A program made the position numbers and the translations under genes. Shown here in pieces: positions 24,536 through 32,070 of a stretch of DNA of 64,000 nt (position 1 is its first letter; each line of letters opens with the position of its first letter). Source of the stretch: Salmonella enterica subsp. enterica serovar Choleraesuis. GTDB lineage: Bacteria; Pseudomonadota; Gammaproteobacteria; Enterobacterales; Enterobacteriaceae. The stretch is from contig AP025685.1 of NCBI GenBank assembly GCA_022846635.1, positions 1,922,001 through 1,986,000 on the forward strand. Direction: 5' to 3'. The notes below the pieces were generated by a model. It was not told the origin of the DNA. It saw nothing but the letters and a program-made list of their open reading frames with translations, and searched no databases.

Positions 24536-25612
24536 TTATGCCGCGTATTCAGGTTTCATATCGGTGAGGGTGATGCTGTACTGCTCGAACAGCTCGGCGC
24601 CCAGGTGCCGGCGCGCTGCGGCCAGAGTGGCCTCAACGCTGGCAAACATCTCTGCGGCGCCGGGTTCGTCCGGGTTCGGCAGGGAGTTAATGGCCGCCTC
24701 CAGCCGGTTGCGGTGATCCACCTGGTGGTAGCGCTGCACCGCCTTACCTTTCAGTTCGGTGAACAGGGCGCTGCCCAGCGTTGCTTTGGCGGTCTCAATA
24801 TCGGCCCGGACGGCTTTAGCGGCATCAACGGTTTCAGCGGCGTCGATGCGGTCGCGGAACTCGTCGGCCAGGGCGTCGATGTTGCTGGTGGACTCCTGCG
24901 CGCTGTGAACATGTTGTTCATCGGTGATTTCCGCCAGGGTTACACGGTCCACGACGGGGGTAATGTCGCGTTCCTGCCGATCGTCCAGCTCGTCGGGTGT
25001 ATAGACGCCGAGAATTACGTCCGGGCAGTACAGGCGGGACCAGCGCTTTACCGCCAGATAGGCGAGCTGTTGCCTCGGATCGTCGGCCCACAGCGTGGAG
25101 TTACGAACCCTGGCCTGCGCCAGCAGCAGGTCAAGTTCTCGCGGGCTGTCTTCGCCTTTCAGGCGCGCTTTAATGATGATCCCGATCCCGGTCTCGTCGG
25201 CCAGTGTCCAGCCGGGGACACGGTATTCCTTACCGTCTTTGTTTTTGCGCACATTGAACCGGCCAACAACCTTTTCCCACGGACCGTACCACTCGTATTC
25301 AAAGCGGGTGGCAAGTGCGCCGCTGCGCGAGATCACCGCGTTAACCAGCTGGGCCTCATAACCCAGTACGCCGTTAATCAGGTGTGTTTTCTGCGCCACG
25401 GCAAAAGGATTCATCTGCCACTGTGCAGCCTGCATCGCTACCGCCATGCAGTCGGCCGGGTTGCCCTGCAGGTGTTTGGGAACAGTGGCGGCGCCCTGAG
25501 CCATCAGGTTCGCAAAGGTGCTGATGGCGTTTAGATACTGGGAATCGAACAGCGCGATGTTGGAGTTAACGACGGCGTTCTGGTCAGCTACGGTTACGTT
25601 AGTGTTTTCCAT
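24536..25612 (-). CDS. recT: RecT-family single-strand annealing recombinase
   Basis: 358 aa. The first ~220 residues match RecT (SNIALFDSQYLNAISTFANLM... NPADCMAVAMQAAQWQMNPFAVAQKTHLINGVLGYEAQLVNAVI and the terminal core YLAVKRWSRLYCPDVILGVYTPDEL). E. coli RecT is about 269 aa; here a ~100-residue helical C-terminal extension follows. It anneals ssDNA produced by the adjacent RecE exonuclease in phage recombination. The pair is separated by 11 bp. Confidence 0.95.
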   Translation of the reverse strand: MENTNVTVADQNAVVNSNIALFDSQYLNAISTFANLMAQGAATVPKHLQGNPADCMAVAMQAAQWQMNPFAVAQKTHLINGVLGYEAQLVNAVISRSGALATRFEYEWYGPWEKVVGRFNVRKNKDGKEYRVPGWTLADETGIGIIIKARLKGEDSPRELDLLLAQARVRNSTLWADDPRQQLAYLAVKRWSRLYCPDVILGVYTPDELDDRQERDITPVVDRVTLAEITDEQHVHSAQESTSNIDALADEFRDRIDAAETVDAAKAVRADIETAKATLGSALFTELKGKAVQRYHQVDHRNRLEAAINSLPNPDEPGAAEMFASVEATLAAARRHLGAELFEQYSITLTDMKPEYAA

Positions 25613-25623
25613 GGTGATCTCCC

Positions 25624-28107
25624 TTATGCCAGGCGCAGCGCTTCGAGGCGGCGCAGGTCAAAATCGTTCAGTTCGTCGGTGTAATCGTCGGTGATAGGTG
25701 CTGGCCAGATGCCGGTATCCATTGCGCTGGCGATAGCGCACATGGTTTTCTGGTACTCCAGCAGGCCTAAATCCAGCAGCTCTTTCGAGGCCTCGATAAC
25801 GGCAACCCAGTGGTGGCCATCATCTTTGTTAACGAAAATCCAGAAGAACTGATCGAAGTCGGCGACGTTGCAGTACATGCCGGCGCTGACGTGGTAATCG
25901 CGGTCGATAATTTCCCGATGCAGCCGGGCGCGCAGCGCGTCCTGCTTCACTTTGCCCATGCTGATGGTTTTCAAATCAAGCCCGATGCGTACGCCATCCA
26001 GCGAAAGCTCAAGGTCAGGGCGCACACGTACTTCCAGGCCGGTTTCCTCATCCATGCCGAAGTAGCTGGACTCCACGGCGCGTGATGGGTGCTGGAGCAG
26101 CTTGCCAGCGGTAGGGTGACTAAACAGCGCCTGCTGAATAGTCGTGGCGGCGGCGAGCTGGTCAGCGGTCAGGATGGTTTTTCCTGTGACGCTGTCACGC
26201 CATTGCTGCTCGAACTCATCGGCAAAGATTGCTTCCGGCGAAACCGCGCGGATCGCGTCCTGCAGCTCCTCTTTTTTCCCGGTCAGTTTCAGCTGTTCGG
26301 CTTTTGGCTTATCCGCGTTGTACTCGCGGATGAATGCCTTCAGTGAGTCGGTGGTGGTGAAGGCGTTGTCCGGTATGCCCGGGAACACGGCATACTCCGA
26401 ATCGAACGTTTCAGGCTCCAGCGCGAGGGTATGCACCAGGCTGCCGAACGTCAGCGCGTCGCTGCTGTCGCGCTTAATGGTTCTGGCGATATGGCGCCCG
26501 TGGAAATACATTAACGATACCCGGGCATCTTTAACCTGTGTGCTGCTGATACCGTTGGCTGCGTGGTAAACCTCGTTTGGGATCCCTTCATAACGCCCTG
26601 GCTCAAAATAAGCCGGGTACTCGGGGGCTGGTTCGGAAACTGGCGGCTCTGGCTCGGTTTGAGCGGTTTCTGGTTCCGGCAGGTGCTCATCCGCGACAAT
26701 CTGGCTCACTGCGCCGTCGTTCTGGTTTGCGTCAGCTTCGATCGCGCCGACAATTTCCGGGCAGTGGGCCGCCAGAATTTCAGCCGGCGTTATGGCATCT
26801 GCCGGCGCAGGCGCGCCATCAGCATCTTCGCTTTTTGAAACCGGAGTATCAGCCGCGGCTTCGCCTGGGACAGCCGTTTCCATCTGCTCATTACTGGTGG
26901 CCTCAGTGGTGGTTTCTGGCGGGGTATTATCGTTAGCTGGCGCGGAGCCCATCAGCCCGTCAATGGAATACAGGCCGCCGGCCACTTTTTTAAATTCTGG
27001 CTGTGGCTCAGCGGCAGGTGCTGCCGGCTCCAGCAGTTCGGTAGCGCGGGAAAAATCTTCCGTCAGCGTCCGGTTCACGTACTCCAGATGTGCGGCAGGC
27101 GTGGCATGGATGTTTTCCGGCGCCAGACGGATCAGGTTGAAAATAGCGGCACGGTTCACGTCGAGAATACCGGTGCTGCTGCGCAGCAGCTTCGACCACT
27201 CTTTCCACGGGCTTTCTTTGGAGGTCACCATTTCTTTGGCCCGGCGGTAAATCCCGCCCGGCAGCTCGTGGATATTGAAATCCATCGGCAGCAGGGCGCA
27301 GGCAATCTCAATATCGAGAACGTCCAGGGTGTGAGTGACGTCAGGATTGCGATCGGTTTTCACACTGCCGCCAGCTGCCGTTTTTACATCGGTGCGCTGG
27401 ATAGCGCCCGGTCGGCCACCGGCCACCCAGTCTTTCAGCAGCAGGCCGCGGTCGATATGCTCGGTGCCAACCCACGCTTTGAGAAACTGCACCATCAGGC
27501 CCAGCTCAGGCGCTTTTTTATAGGGCGGCCAGATTTTCTTCACGGCATCGGTGAGTTTCCACATGCCGTCTAGTTTGTAATTTTTAATCTCCGGGAAATT
27601 ACCGACGGCCAGCAGCAGGTTCTGGATGTAGGTGTTATCGGTATCCATTTCCAGCTCGCTGATGGCGGCGCGCTGCTCCTTATTGACGTGGTAGGTTTCA
27701 GCATCGGCTGACAGATACTGCGCCAGCAGCTGCGTGCGGAATGACATGCGTATCAGCGGGTCGAAGCTGTCGATGATATGGCTTTTTACGGGCTCGTCGT
27801 CGTCATCGGCATCCGGCGCGCTGGCTAGCGCCGCGACCGGCAACCAGGTGCGGCCGTCGTCCTGCAGTTCGTAGCGATCGCACCAGGTGAAATCAACTTC
27901 ACCTTCTTCGGGCAGGTCGTCTACTACCGGAAAGTCGGTGCGAACCGGATTGTTATAGTCCTGGCCGCGGCCGGTTTCGATGCCGGCATCCTCGAGGGTG
28001 ACCTGGGCCTGTAATTTAGCCCGGGCCTCAGTCTTGGCGGTAAACCAGAATATTGCATTTGGCTTACCGGATTTTTGTGAGGCTTTGGCGACATAGAAGA
28101 ATTCCAT
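25624..28107 (-). CDS. recE: RecE-like exodeoxyribonuclease VIII
   Basis: 827 aa from the ATG at 28107 (AAGGA 7 bases upstream), close to E. coli RecE (866 aa). The N-terminal part shows TDFPVVDDLPEEGEVDFTWCDRYEL, a conserved RecE segment. A long acidic, Pro/Glu-rich linker follows. The C-terminal PD-(D/E)xK nuclease domain starts near YEGIPNEVYHAANGISSTQVKD; catalytic residues lie in LEVRVRPDLEL and GLDLKTI. It degrades dsDNA 5' to 3' to feed RecT. A longer reading frame begins at 28212, but that start lacks support. Confidence 0.93.
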   Translation of the reverse strand: MEFFYVAKASQKSGKPNAIFWFTAKTEARAKLQAQVTLEDAGIETGRGQDYNNPVRTDFPVVDDLPEEGEVDFTWCDRYELQDDGRTWLPVAALASAPDADDDDEPVKSHIIDSFDPLIRMSFRTQLLAQYLSADAETYHVNKEQRAAISELEMDTDNTYIQNLLLAVGNFPEIKNYKLDGMWKLTDAVKKIWPPYKKAPELGLMVQFLKAWVGTEHIDRGLLLKDWVAGGRPGAIQRTDVKTAAGGSVKTDRNPDVTHTLDVLDIEIACALLPMDFNIHELPGGIYRRAKEMVTSKESPWKEWSKLLRSSTGILDVNRAAIFNLIRLAPENIHATPAAHLEYVNRTLTEDFSRATELLEPAAPAAEPQPEFKKVAGGLYSIDGLMGSAPANDNTPPETTTEATSNEQMETAVPGEAAADTPVSKSEDADGAPAPADAITPAEILAAHCPEIVGAIEADANQNDGAVSQIVADEHLPEPETAQTEPEPPVSEPAPEYPAYFEPGRYEGIPNEVYHAANGISSTQVKDARVSLMYFHGRHIARTIKRDSSDALTFGSLVHTLALEPETFDSEYAVFPGIPDNAFTTTDSLKAFIREYNADKPKAEQLKLTGKKEELQDAIRAVSPEAIFADEFEQQWRDSVTGKTILTADQLAAATTIQQALFSHPTAGKLLQHPSRAVESSYFGMDEETGLEVRVRPDLELSLDGVRIGLDLKTISMGKVKQDALRARLHREIIDRDYHVSAGMYCNVADFDQFFWIFVNKDDGHHWVAVIEASKELLDLGLLEYQKTMCAIASAMDTGIWPAPITDDYTDELNDFDLRRLEALRLA

Positions 28108-28224
28108 TATCGGATCCTTAATTTCGGGTGATAGAATCCCCGGGCCATTGGTAGCGCCCATTGGGTGTTCTGTGGTTTGTTGTTGTTTCCGGTGTACTTT
28201 GGTCGGTGGCACCGGACGTAAGGG

Positions 28225-28243
28225 CCCGCTTCGGCGGGTTTTT
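28225..28243 (+). terminator. Intrinsic terminator-like hairpin oriented rightward
   Basis: CCCGC, loop TTCG, GCGGG, then TTTTT on the plus strand, between recE and the upstream small genes, all of which are leftward. It may block rightward antisense transcription. Confidence 0.55.
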
Positions 28244-28246
28244 ACG

Positions 28247-28408
28247 TTAGCCCTCGTGGGCCATCTGGTCGTACGATTTGCACTGCTCAGAGCAGTAAGC
28301 GCGCTCCTGTCGGGCGAGCTGACTGCCGCCGATGTAGAGCAGGGTGCCGGTCACTGCGTCGCCCGGCGCAATCGGCTTTTTGCAGTACGCACAGGTTTTC
28401 TCTTCCAC
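28247..28408 (-). CDS. Small zinc-finger-like phage protein, 53 aa
   Basis: GTG start at 28408, preceded by GAGGGG. The product begins VEEKTCAYCKKPIAPGDAVTG and ends CSEQCKSYDQMAHEG; the C-x2-C ... C-x3-C arrangement suggests one zinc ribbon. The start lies one base beyond the stop of the preceding DUF1482 gene, implying coupling. Function unknown. Confidence 0.72.
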   Translation of the reverse strand: MEEKTCAYCKKPIAPGDAVTGTLLYIGGSQLARQERAYCSEQCKSYDQMAHEG

Positions 28409-28409
28409 G

Positions 28410-28616
28410 TTATTTCCCCTCTGTATCAGCCAGCGTTTCGGCCGGAACTTCACCTGCCGGGATAATCCGTTCAACCGGGTAGCAGTCTGCGGTAACACGC
28501 TGCTCATAACCGGCCTGCTGGCACTGCTTCTCGGTGTCGTAGACGCCCAGCACCACATCCTGAAAATCACCGTTCGTCATGCCAACGGTCATCACCAGCG
28601 CGAATAGCGGCCCCAT
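28410..28616 (-). CDS. DUF1482-family phage protein, 68 aa
   Basis: MGPLFALVMTVGMTNGDFQDVVLGVYDTEKQCQQAGYEQ... CYPVERIIPAGEVPAE fits the DUF1482 family found in lambdoid early regions. A short hydrophobic N-terminus may be a signal or anchor; two Cys (QCQQ, DCYP) are typical of the family. Part of the leftward operon. Confidence 0.78.
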   Translation of the reverse strand: MGPLFALVMTVGMTNGDFQDVVLGVYDTEKQCQQAGYEQRVTADCYPVERIIPAGEVPAETLADTEGK

Positions 28617-28816
28617 TATCGAGTACCTGCCGGTACCAGGTTCGGGTCAACGCGGCGGGACGGGTACGGGCGGCGGATATTGCGCAGGTTGCCCTGCGGC
28701 TCATGCCAGTACATCCCCTCGCGATAGTCGAACGACACCAGCCAGGCGGCGCCGGTTTTGCCGTTGCGCATTGGGACTGCACGGCCGTTGTTTGGAACTA
28801 TAGGATTTCTTGTCAT
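28616..28816 (-). CDS. Hypothetical early phage protein, 66 aa
   Basis: Start at the ATG at 28816, with a strong AAGGAGG 8 bases upstream; an upstream in-frame ATG inside the adjacent palindrome was rejected. Basic, Pro/Arg-rich protein (MTRNPIVPNNGRAVPM... NIRRPYPSRRVDPNLVP). Stop overlaps the next gene's start (TGATG). First gene of the leftward early operon, directly downstream of a 22-bp palindrome. Confidence 0.72.
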   Translation of the reverse strand: MTRNPIVPNNGRAVPMRNGKTGAAWLVSFDYREGMYWHEPQGNLRNIRRPYPSRRVDPNLVPAGTR

Positions 28817-28831
28817 CACCTCATCCTCCTT

Positions 28832-28853
28832 CGATATGGGAATTCCCATATCG
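28832..28853. promoter_or_regulatory. Perfect 22-bp palindrome at the head of the leftward operon
   Basis: CGATATGGGAA / TTCCCATATCG, with an EcoRI-type GAATTC centre, abutting the ribosome-binding site of the 66-aa gene. It could be a protein operator or fold as a 5' UTR hairpin controlling initiation. Confidence 0.6.
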
Positions 28854-28930
28854 GTGCCTTATCGCCGGCTAGCGGAACATGAACTTGAACCTGACAACGA
28901 TGCGCTTGTTGTCGATGAGGTGAATTTAAA

Positions 28931-28944
28931 ACTAAAAGTTAAGT
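28931..28944. promoter_or_regulatory. Candidate left immunity operator
   Basis: ACTAAAAGTTAAGT resembles the perfect palindrome ACTTAAAGTTTTAAGT at the rightward promoter (29511-29526), in AT-rich DNA upstream of the leftward early genes. Possible oL for the XRE repressor. Confidence 0.35.
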
Positions 28945-28984
28945 TTGTAAAGTTAAAAATGAAACTAATAGTTCTATTTGGGGT

Positions 28985-29014
28985 AATTAAAAAGGCGGCT
29001 CGATTGCCGCCTTT
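28985..29014 (-). terminator. Intrinsic terminator of the repressor gene
   Basis: On the minus strand AAAGGCGGC, loop AATCGA, GCCGCCTTT followed by TTAATT; it lies about 20 bp beyond the repressor stop codon. Confidence 0.85.
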
Positions 29015-29034
29015 GAAACTTTTAGCTCAACTTA

Positions 29035-29448
29035 CTACTTTTTAACGTTGTTTATTATGTCGTAAACATCATTTTTCAGTAGATCCATCTCATGCAATAC
29101 AGACTTAGTGTGGATTATTAACCTTAACTTCTCTGCTTCAGGAAGTTGATTAAACATAGCCAAAAGAGCTTCTTCTTTGTCATCGAGAACGCGAGGTATT
29201 GCACTAGCTAGCTGGTGCTCTTCAGGCTCCTCCGATGGATCCATAAAAAACCAATACTCTGGTTTGCCTGTTACGGCTGAAAGTCGTTTAAGGCGGTCAC
29301 CGCTAGCTACAGATAAGCCATTAGCCCATTTTCGCACGGATGTATGAGAGAGCATTACGCGTTTTGATAAGTCCGCCATGCTCCAGCCATTCTCATCCAT
29401 AACCTGCTGGATTCTCATGGCAAATATGGGGTGAGGTGTCTTGTTCAT
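29035..29448 (-). CDS. XRE-family phage repressor (CI-like)
   Basis: 137 aa. N-terminal HTH: FAMRIQQVMDENGWSMADLSKRVMLSHTSVRKWANGLSVASGDRLKRLSAVTG (about residues 9-61). The C-terminal part is helical, without the Ala-Gly / Ser-Lys autocleavage elements of lambda CI, so it is not expected to be RecA-cleavable. Leftward orientation opposite a small Cro-like gene defines the immunity switch. AT-rich compared with neighbours. Confidence 0.85.
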   Translation of the reverse strand: MNKTPHPIFAMRIQQVMDENGWSMADLSKRVMLSHTSVRKWANGLSVASGDRLKRLSAVTGKPEYWFFMDPSEEPEEHQLASAIPRVLDDKEEALLAMFNQLPEAEKLRLIIHTKSVLHEMDLLKNDVYDIINNVKK

Positions 29449-29491
29449 AAATTAATTTTACAACCTCCAGTTGCATAATTCACTGGAACTG

Positions 29492-29546
29492 TTGGTTTGA
29501 AATTATTGGAACTTAAAGTTTTAAGTGGTATAGTTTTTCGAACCAA
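29492..29546. promoter_or_regulatory. Right operator region of the immunity switch
   Basis: Contains TTGGTTTGAA (29492-29501) and its near inverted copy TTCGAACCAA (29537-29546), with the perfect palindrome ACTTAAA-GT-TTTAAGT (29511-29526) between them, inside the spacer of the rightward promoter. Layout fits an oR controlled by the XRE repressor and the Cro-like protein. Confidence 0.6.
29506..29534 (+). promoter_or_regulatory. Rightward early promoter (pR-like)
   Basis: -35 TTGGAA (29506-29511), 17-bp spacer, -10 TATAGT (29529-29534), about 30 bp upstream of the Cro-like gene. The spacer holds a perfect palindromic operator. Confidence 0.75.
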
Positions 29547-29564
29547 TAGTAACGGGTGATAAAA

Positions 29565-29795
29565 ATGAACGAACAAGTGATTAAAAAAATCAGTCAAAAC
29601 ATGTCTCAAGCAGCAATAGGTGAGCACTTTGGAATTTCCTCCCAAGCCGTAGGTAAATGGCTGCGAAGTGGAACAATCCCACCACGCCGAATTCTTCCTT
29701 TGTGTGGCGCACTCAATTGGTTAGTCACTCCACATGAAATAGATCCAGAAGCTTATCCAAATCCCACTGATGGCCTGCCTAATCAGGAGGTGTAG
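29565..29795 (+). CDS. YdaS/Cro-like DNA-binding protein
   Basis: 76 aa from the ATG at 29565. HTH: NMSQAAIGEHFGISSQAVGKWLRSGTIPPRRILPLCGALNW, the YdaS_antitoxin/Cro pattern. First rightward gene after the promoter, opposite the repressor, so likely Cro function. In Rac the analogous pair is YdaS-YdaT. Its stop lies within the ribosome-binding region of the next gene. Confidence 0.85.
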   Translation: MNEQVIKKISQNMSQAAIGEHFGISSQAVGKWLRSGTIPPRRILPLCGALNWLVTPHEIDPEAYPNPTDGLPNQEV

Positions 29796-29797
29796 CC

Positions 29798-30337
29798 ATG
29801 TATACGTTTTCTGCTCAACAGCATAGCGGTGGCGTTCCGCTAATGATGATAAACCGCGATCAGGAATATCAGCAGGTTAGCCCGGAGGCGGTGCGCGATG
29901 CCGTTCGGGCCTGGGCAGGCCACGCTGGCCAGGATGTTGTCGCCGCGCTGATCGTCCAGGAATGGCAGGAGCTGGGCGGGGAGGGTATCGAATTCTCCCC
30001 GGACCTCGGGCGCCAGCGCCAGAAATTGTTCCGGTTTCTGGATAACCGATTCGATACCGCTCAGTACCGCGAGAACGTGCGCCGGCTGACGCCCGCAATC
30101 CTGGCGGTGCTGCCGCTGGAGTTTCGTGGCTGTCTGCTGCCGCAGGATGATTTTATTGCCCGCCTGGCGGCGATGGAGAAGGAATTGAGCGAAGCGAAAC
30201 AGGCAGTGATGCTTAACGCGCCGCGGCACCAGAAGCTGAAGGAAATGAGCGAGGGGATTATTTCAATGCTCCGGTTCGATCCGGACCTGGCCGCGCCGTT
30301 GATGGCGATAGTCACTACCGTGATGGGGTCGTTATGA
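29798..30337 (+). CDS. YdaT-like protein (toxin/CII-position regulator family)
   Basis: 179 aa. The stretch VRAWAGHAGQDVVAALIVQEWQELGGEG... RRLTPAILAVLPLEFRGCLL matches the YdaT pattern, a Rac prophage protein described as toxic and located after YdaS. The position corresponds to lambda cII. Whether it is a toxin or a regulator of lysogeny cannot be told here. Excellent AGGAGGTG ribosome-binding site overlaps the preceding stop. Confidence 0.72.
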   Translation: MYTFSAQQHSGGVPLMMINRDQEYQQVSPEAVRDAVRAWAGHAGQDVVAALIVQEWQELGGEGIEFSPDLGRQRQKLFRFLDNRFDTAQYRENVRRLTPAILAVLPLEFRGCLLPQDDFIARLAAMEKELSEAKQAVMLNAPRHQKLKEMSEGIISMLRFDPDLAAPLMAIVTTVMGSL

Positions 30338-30418
30338 GTACGGAAAAGGTGAAAGCCGGACTGCGGGAACAGTTCCGACTTTCGGTGCGAATTACTGGAT
30401 CAATTCACAGGAGGCAGT

Positions 30419-31393
30419 ATGTCAAACACTGCTGAGATTATCAAATTTCCCGGCGGCGAGCCGGGGAACGAGAGGAGCAACCGGGTGGAGAACCAGAAAC
30501 TGGGTTGCATCCAGCTGTTCCGTAGCGTTAAACGCCAGCCCTGGGCGAAAGATGTTTACCTGCGTACTCTGTGGGAGAACCTGCTGCTGGACGCCGCCAG
30601 CCAGCCGTATACGGCGAATTTCAAAGGGCAGGACTGGCCGTTAACCATCGGGCAACTGGTTACAACCTCTGACCTGCTGGGCCTGGCGTTATGTGACCGG
30701 AAGGGCAATCCGACAAGCCGTCATTCCGTCGAGCGGATGCTGTCATTTTTTGAGCGCGAGGGGATGATTTCAGTGGTTGCTGAACGCCGAAAAGGCACGG
30801 TGATCACCATCAACAATTACGCCGATTATGCCGAAAAAATAGACGATTTAGCCGCGCATAAATCCGCGCATATCATCGCGCATAAGAAACTCAGTGCTGG
30901 CGCGGCCTGCAAGGGTGATGCCGCGCATATGAGCGCGCAAAGAACCGCGCATCATGAACAATATATATTTAATACTAACGTATTAAATGATCGTTCGAGA
31001 ATTTCAAAATCTCGTTCTGAAGCTGCAATCCAAACCCCCAAGGGCGACAAGTGGGGAACTGCCGACGACCTCCAGTGCGCTGAGTGGATTGCCGCCCTGG
31101 TGAACACCATCAAACCCACCGCCAAAACTCCCAACCTCGCCGGCTGGGCCAACGACGTGCGCCTGATGCGCGAGCTGGATGGCCGAAACCATCGCCAGAT
31201 TTGTGAGCTGTTCCGCTGGGCCAGCAAAGACGCGTTCTGGTGCAGCAACATCCTGTCGCCGGCAAAGCTGCGCGCCAAATGGGACACGCTCGACATCCAG
31301 CGCCAGCAGGGAGGCCGCAAACCAGCAGCTGGCGCCGCCTCGCTTGACCTCGACAATACCGACTGGATGGATTCTCTGGAGGAACGTCTGTGA
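30419..31393 (+). CDS. Phage replication initiator (O-like, with internal origin)
   Basis: 324 aa. N-terminal ~125 residues are winged-helix-like (VYLRTLWENLLLDAASQPYTANFKGQDWPLTIGQLVTTSDLLGL... SVERMLSFFEREGMISVV). A low-complexity middle with repeated Ala-His pairs (about 145-178) follows, then a C-terminal domain (about 215-300) resembling DnaT/O C-terminal partner-binding regions. The middle codons are iterons, so the gene contains the phage origin as in lambda O. Its TGA overlaps the P-like gene's GTG. Confidence 0.85.
   Translation: MSNTAEIIKFPGGEPGNERSNRVENQKLGCIQLFRSVKRQPWAKDVYLRTLWENLLLDAASQPYTANFKGQDWPLTIGQLVTTSDLLGLALCDRKGNPTSRHSVERMLSFFEREGMISVVAERRKGTVITINNYADYAEKIDDLAAHKSAHIIAHKKLSAGAACKGDAAHMSAQRTAHHEQYIFNTNVLNDRSRISKSRSEAAIQTPKGDKWGTADDLQCAEWIAALVNTIKPTAKTPNLAGWANDVRLMRELDGRNHRQICELFRWASKDAFWCSNILSPAKLRAKWDTLDIQRQQGGRKPAAGAASLDLDNTDWMDSLEERL
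30853..30952 (+). repeat. Iterons of the phage replication origin
   Basis: Six CGCGCAT-type repeats in two triplets with exact 12-bp periodicity: 30853, 30865, 30877 and 30922, 30934, 30946 (the fifth is CGCGCAA). They are followed by an AT-rich block. Located within the replication initiator gene, as in lambda ori. Confidence 0.8.
30953..30995. other. AT-rich DNA-unwinding element of the phage origin
   Basis: A 43-bp segment including ATATATATTTAATACTAACG and TATTAAATGA directly after the iterons. Strongly AT-rich against GC-rich surroundings; expected melting region of a lambda-type ori. Confidence 0.6.
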
Positions 31394-32070
31394 AAAATAT
31401 CGGAAATGAAATTCAGCGCCTGGACCGTCAGCACATGCCACAGCTGGTGGATCGGGTAGTACCGGAGCTGCCGCGCCAGCAGGCCGCGCAGATTTTTAAC
31501 GAGCTTTTTCGCCAGCTGCGCGCCACGTTCCCGGCGGCCATGTCGGTATTCAAGGCACAGGCGGATGTTGACGAATTCCGGCGCCAGTGGGTGCTGGCGT
31601 TCATCGAGAACGGCATTACTACGCCAGAACAGATTAACGCTGGCATGCGGATCGCCCGCCGCCAGGAACGCCCGTTCCTGCCATCACCAGGGCAGTTCGT
31701 TGCCTGGTGCAAATCGGAGTGCTGTGCATTTGGCCTGACGGCGACAGACGTGATGTCGGCATACTGGACGTGGCGCCAGGAGTCATATCGTTACGGTACT
31801 AGCGAACAATACCCGTGGCCACAGCCCGTGCTGTATCACATCTGCCTGGAGCTGCGCCATCGTTCAACCGAGGGGCAACTGAGCCAGTCGGAAATGAGCC
31901 GTGCCGCTGGCGAACTGCTGGCTAACTGGGAGAAGCGCGCCGCTGCAGGTAAACCGGTACCGCCGGTGCGCCGGGCTATCGCTGCACCAGCAGCCGACCG
32001 CGGGCCGAGCCCGGCGGAACTCCTCCTGGCAGAGTACAACCGCCGCAAGGCTGCGGGGTCACTGGCATGA
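31390..32070 (+). CDS. Replication protein P-like (helicase loader)
   Basis: 226 aa with GTG start overlapping the upstream stop (GTGA). QIFNELFRQLRATFPAAMSVFKAQADVDEFRRQWVLAFIENGITTPEQINAGMRIARRQERPFLPSPGQFVAWCK is the lambda P family signature. It recruits host DnaB to the origin with the upstream initiator. Stop overlaps the next ATG by four bases. Confidence 0.92.
   Translation: MKNIGNEIQRLDRQHMPQLVDRVVPELPRQQAAQIFNELFRQLRATFPAAMSVFKAQADVDEFRRQWVLAFIENGITTPEQINAGMRIARRQERPFLPSPGQFVAWCKSECCAFGLTATDVMSAYWTWRQESYRYGTSEQYPWPQPVLYHICLELRHRSTEGQLSQSEMSRAAGELLANWEKRAAAGKPVPPVRRAIAAPAADRGPSPAELLLAEYNRRKAAGSLA

Noticed and set aside
24392..25534. Long (380-codon) rightward ORF opposite recT
   Set aside because: Shadow of recT on the other strand; no ribosome-binding site and no protein-like composition, whereas recT is clearly conserved.
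25810..27573. Several rightward ORFs of 60-160 codons opposite recE
   Set aside because: All are antisense shadows within the GC-biased recE gene and lack initiation signals.
30853..30952. Phased short repeats as a possible CRISPR array
   Set aside because: Repeats are 7-8 bp at 12-bp spacing within an ORF and no cas genes are present; they fit replication iterons.
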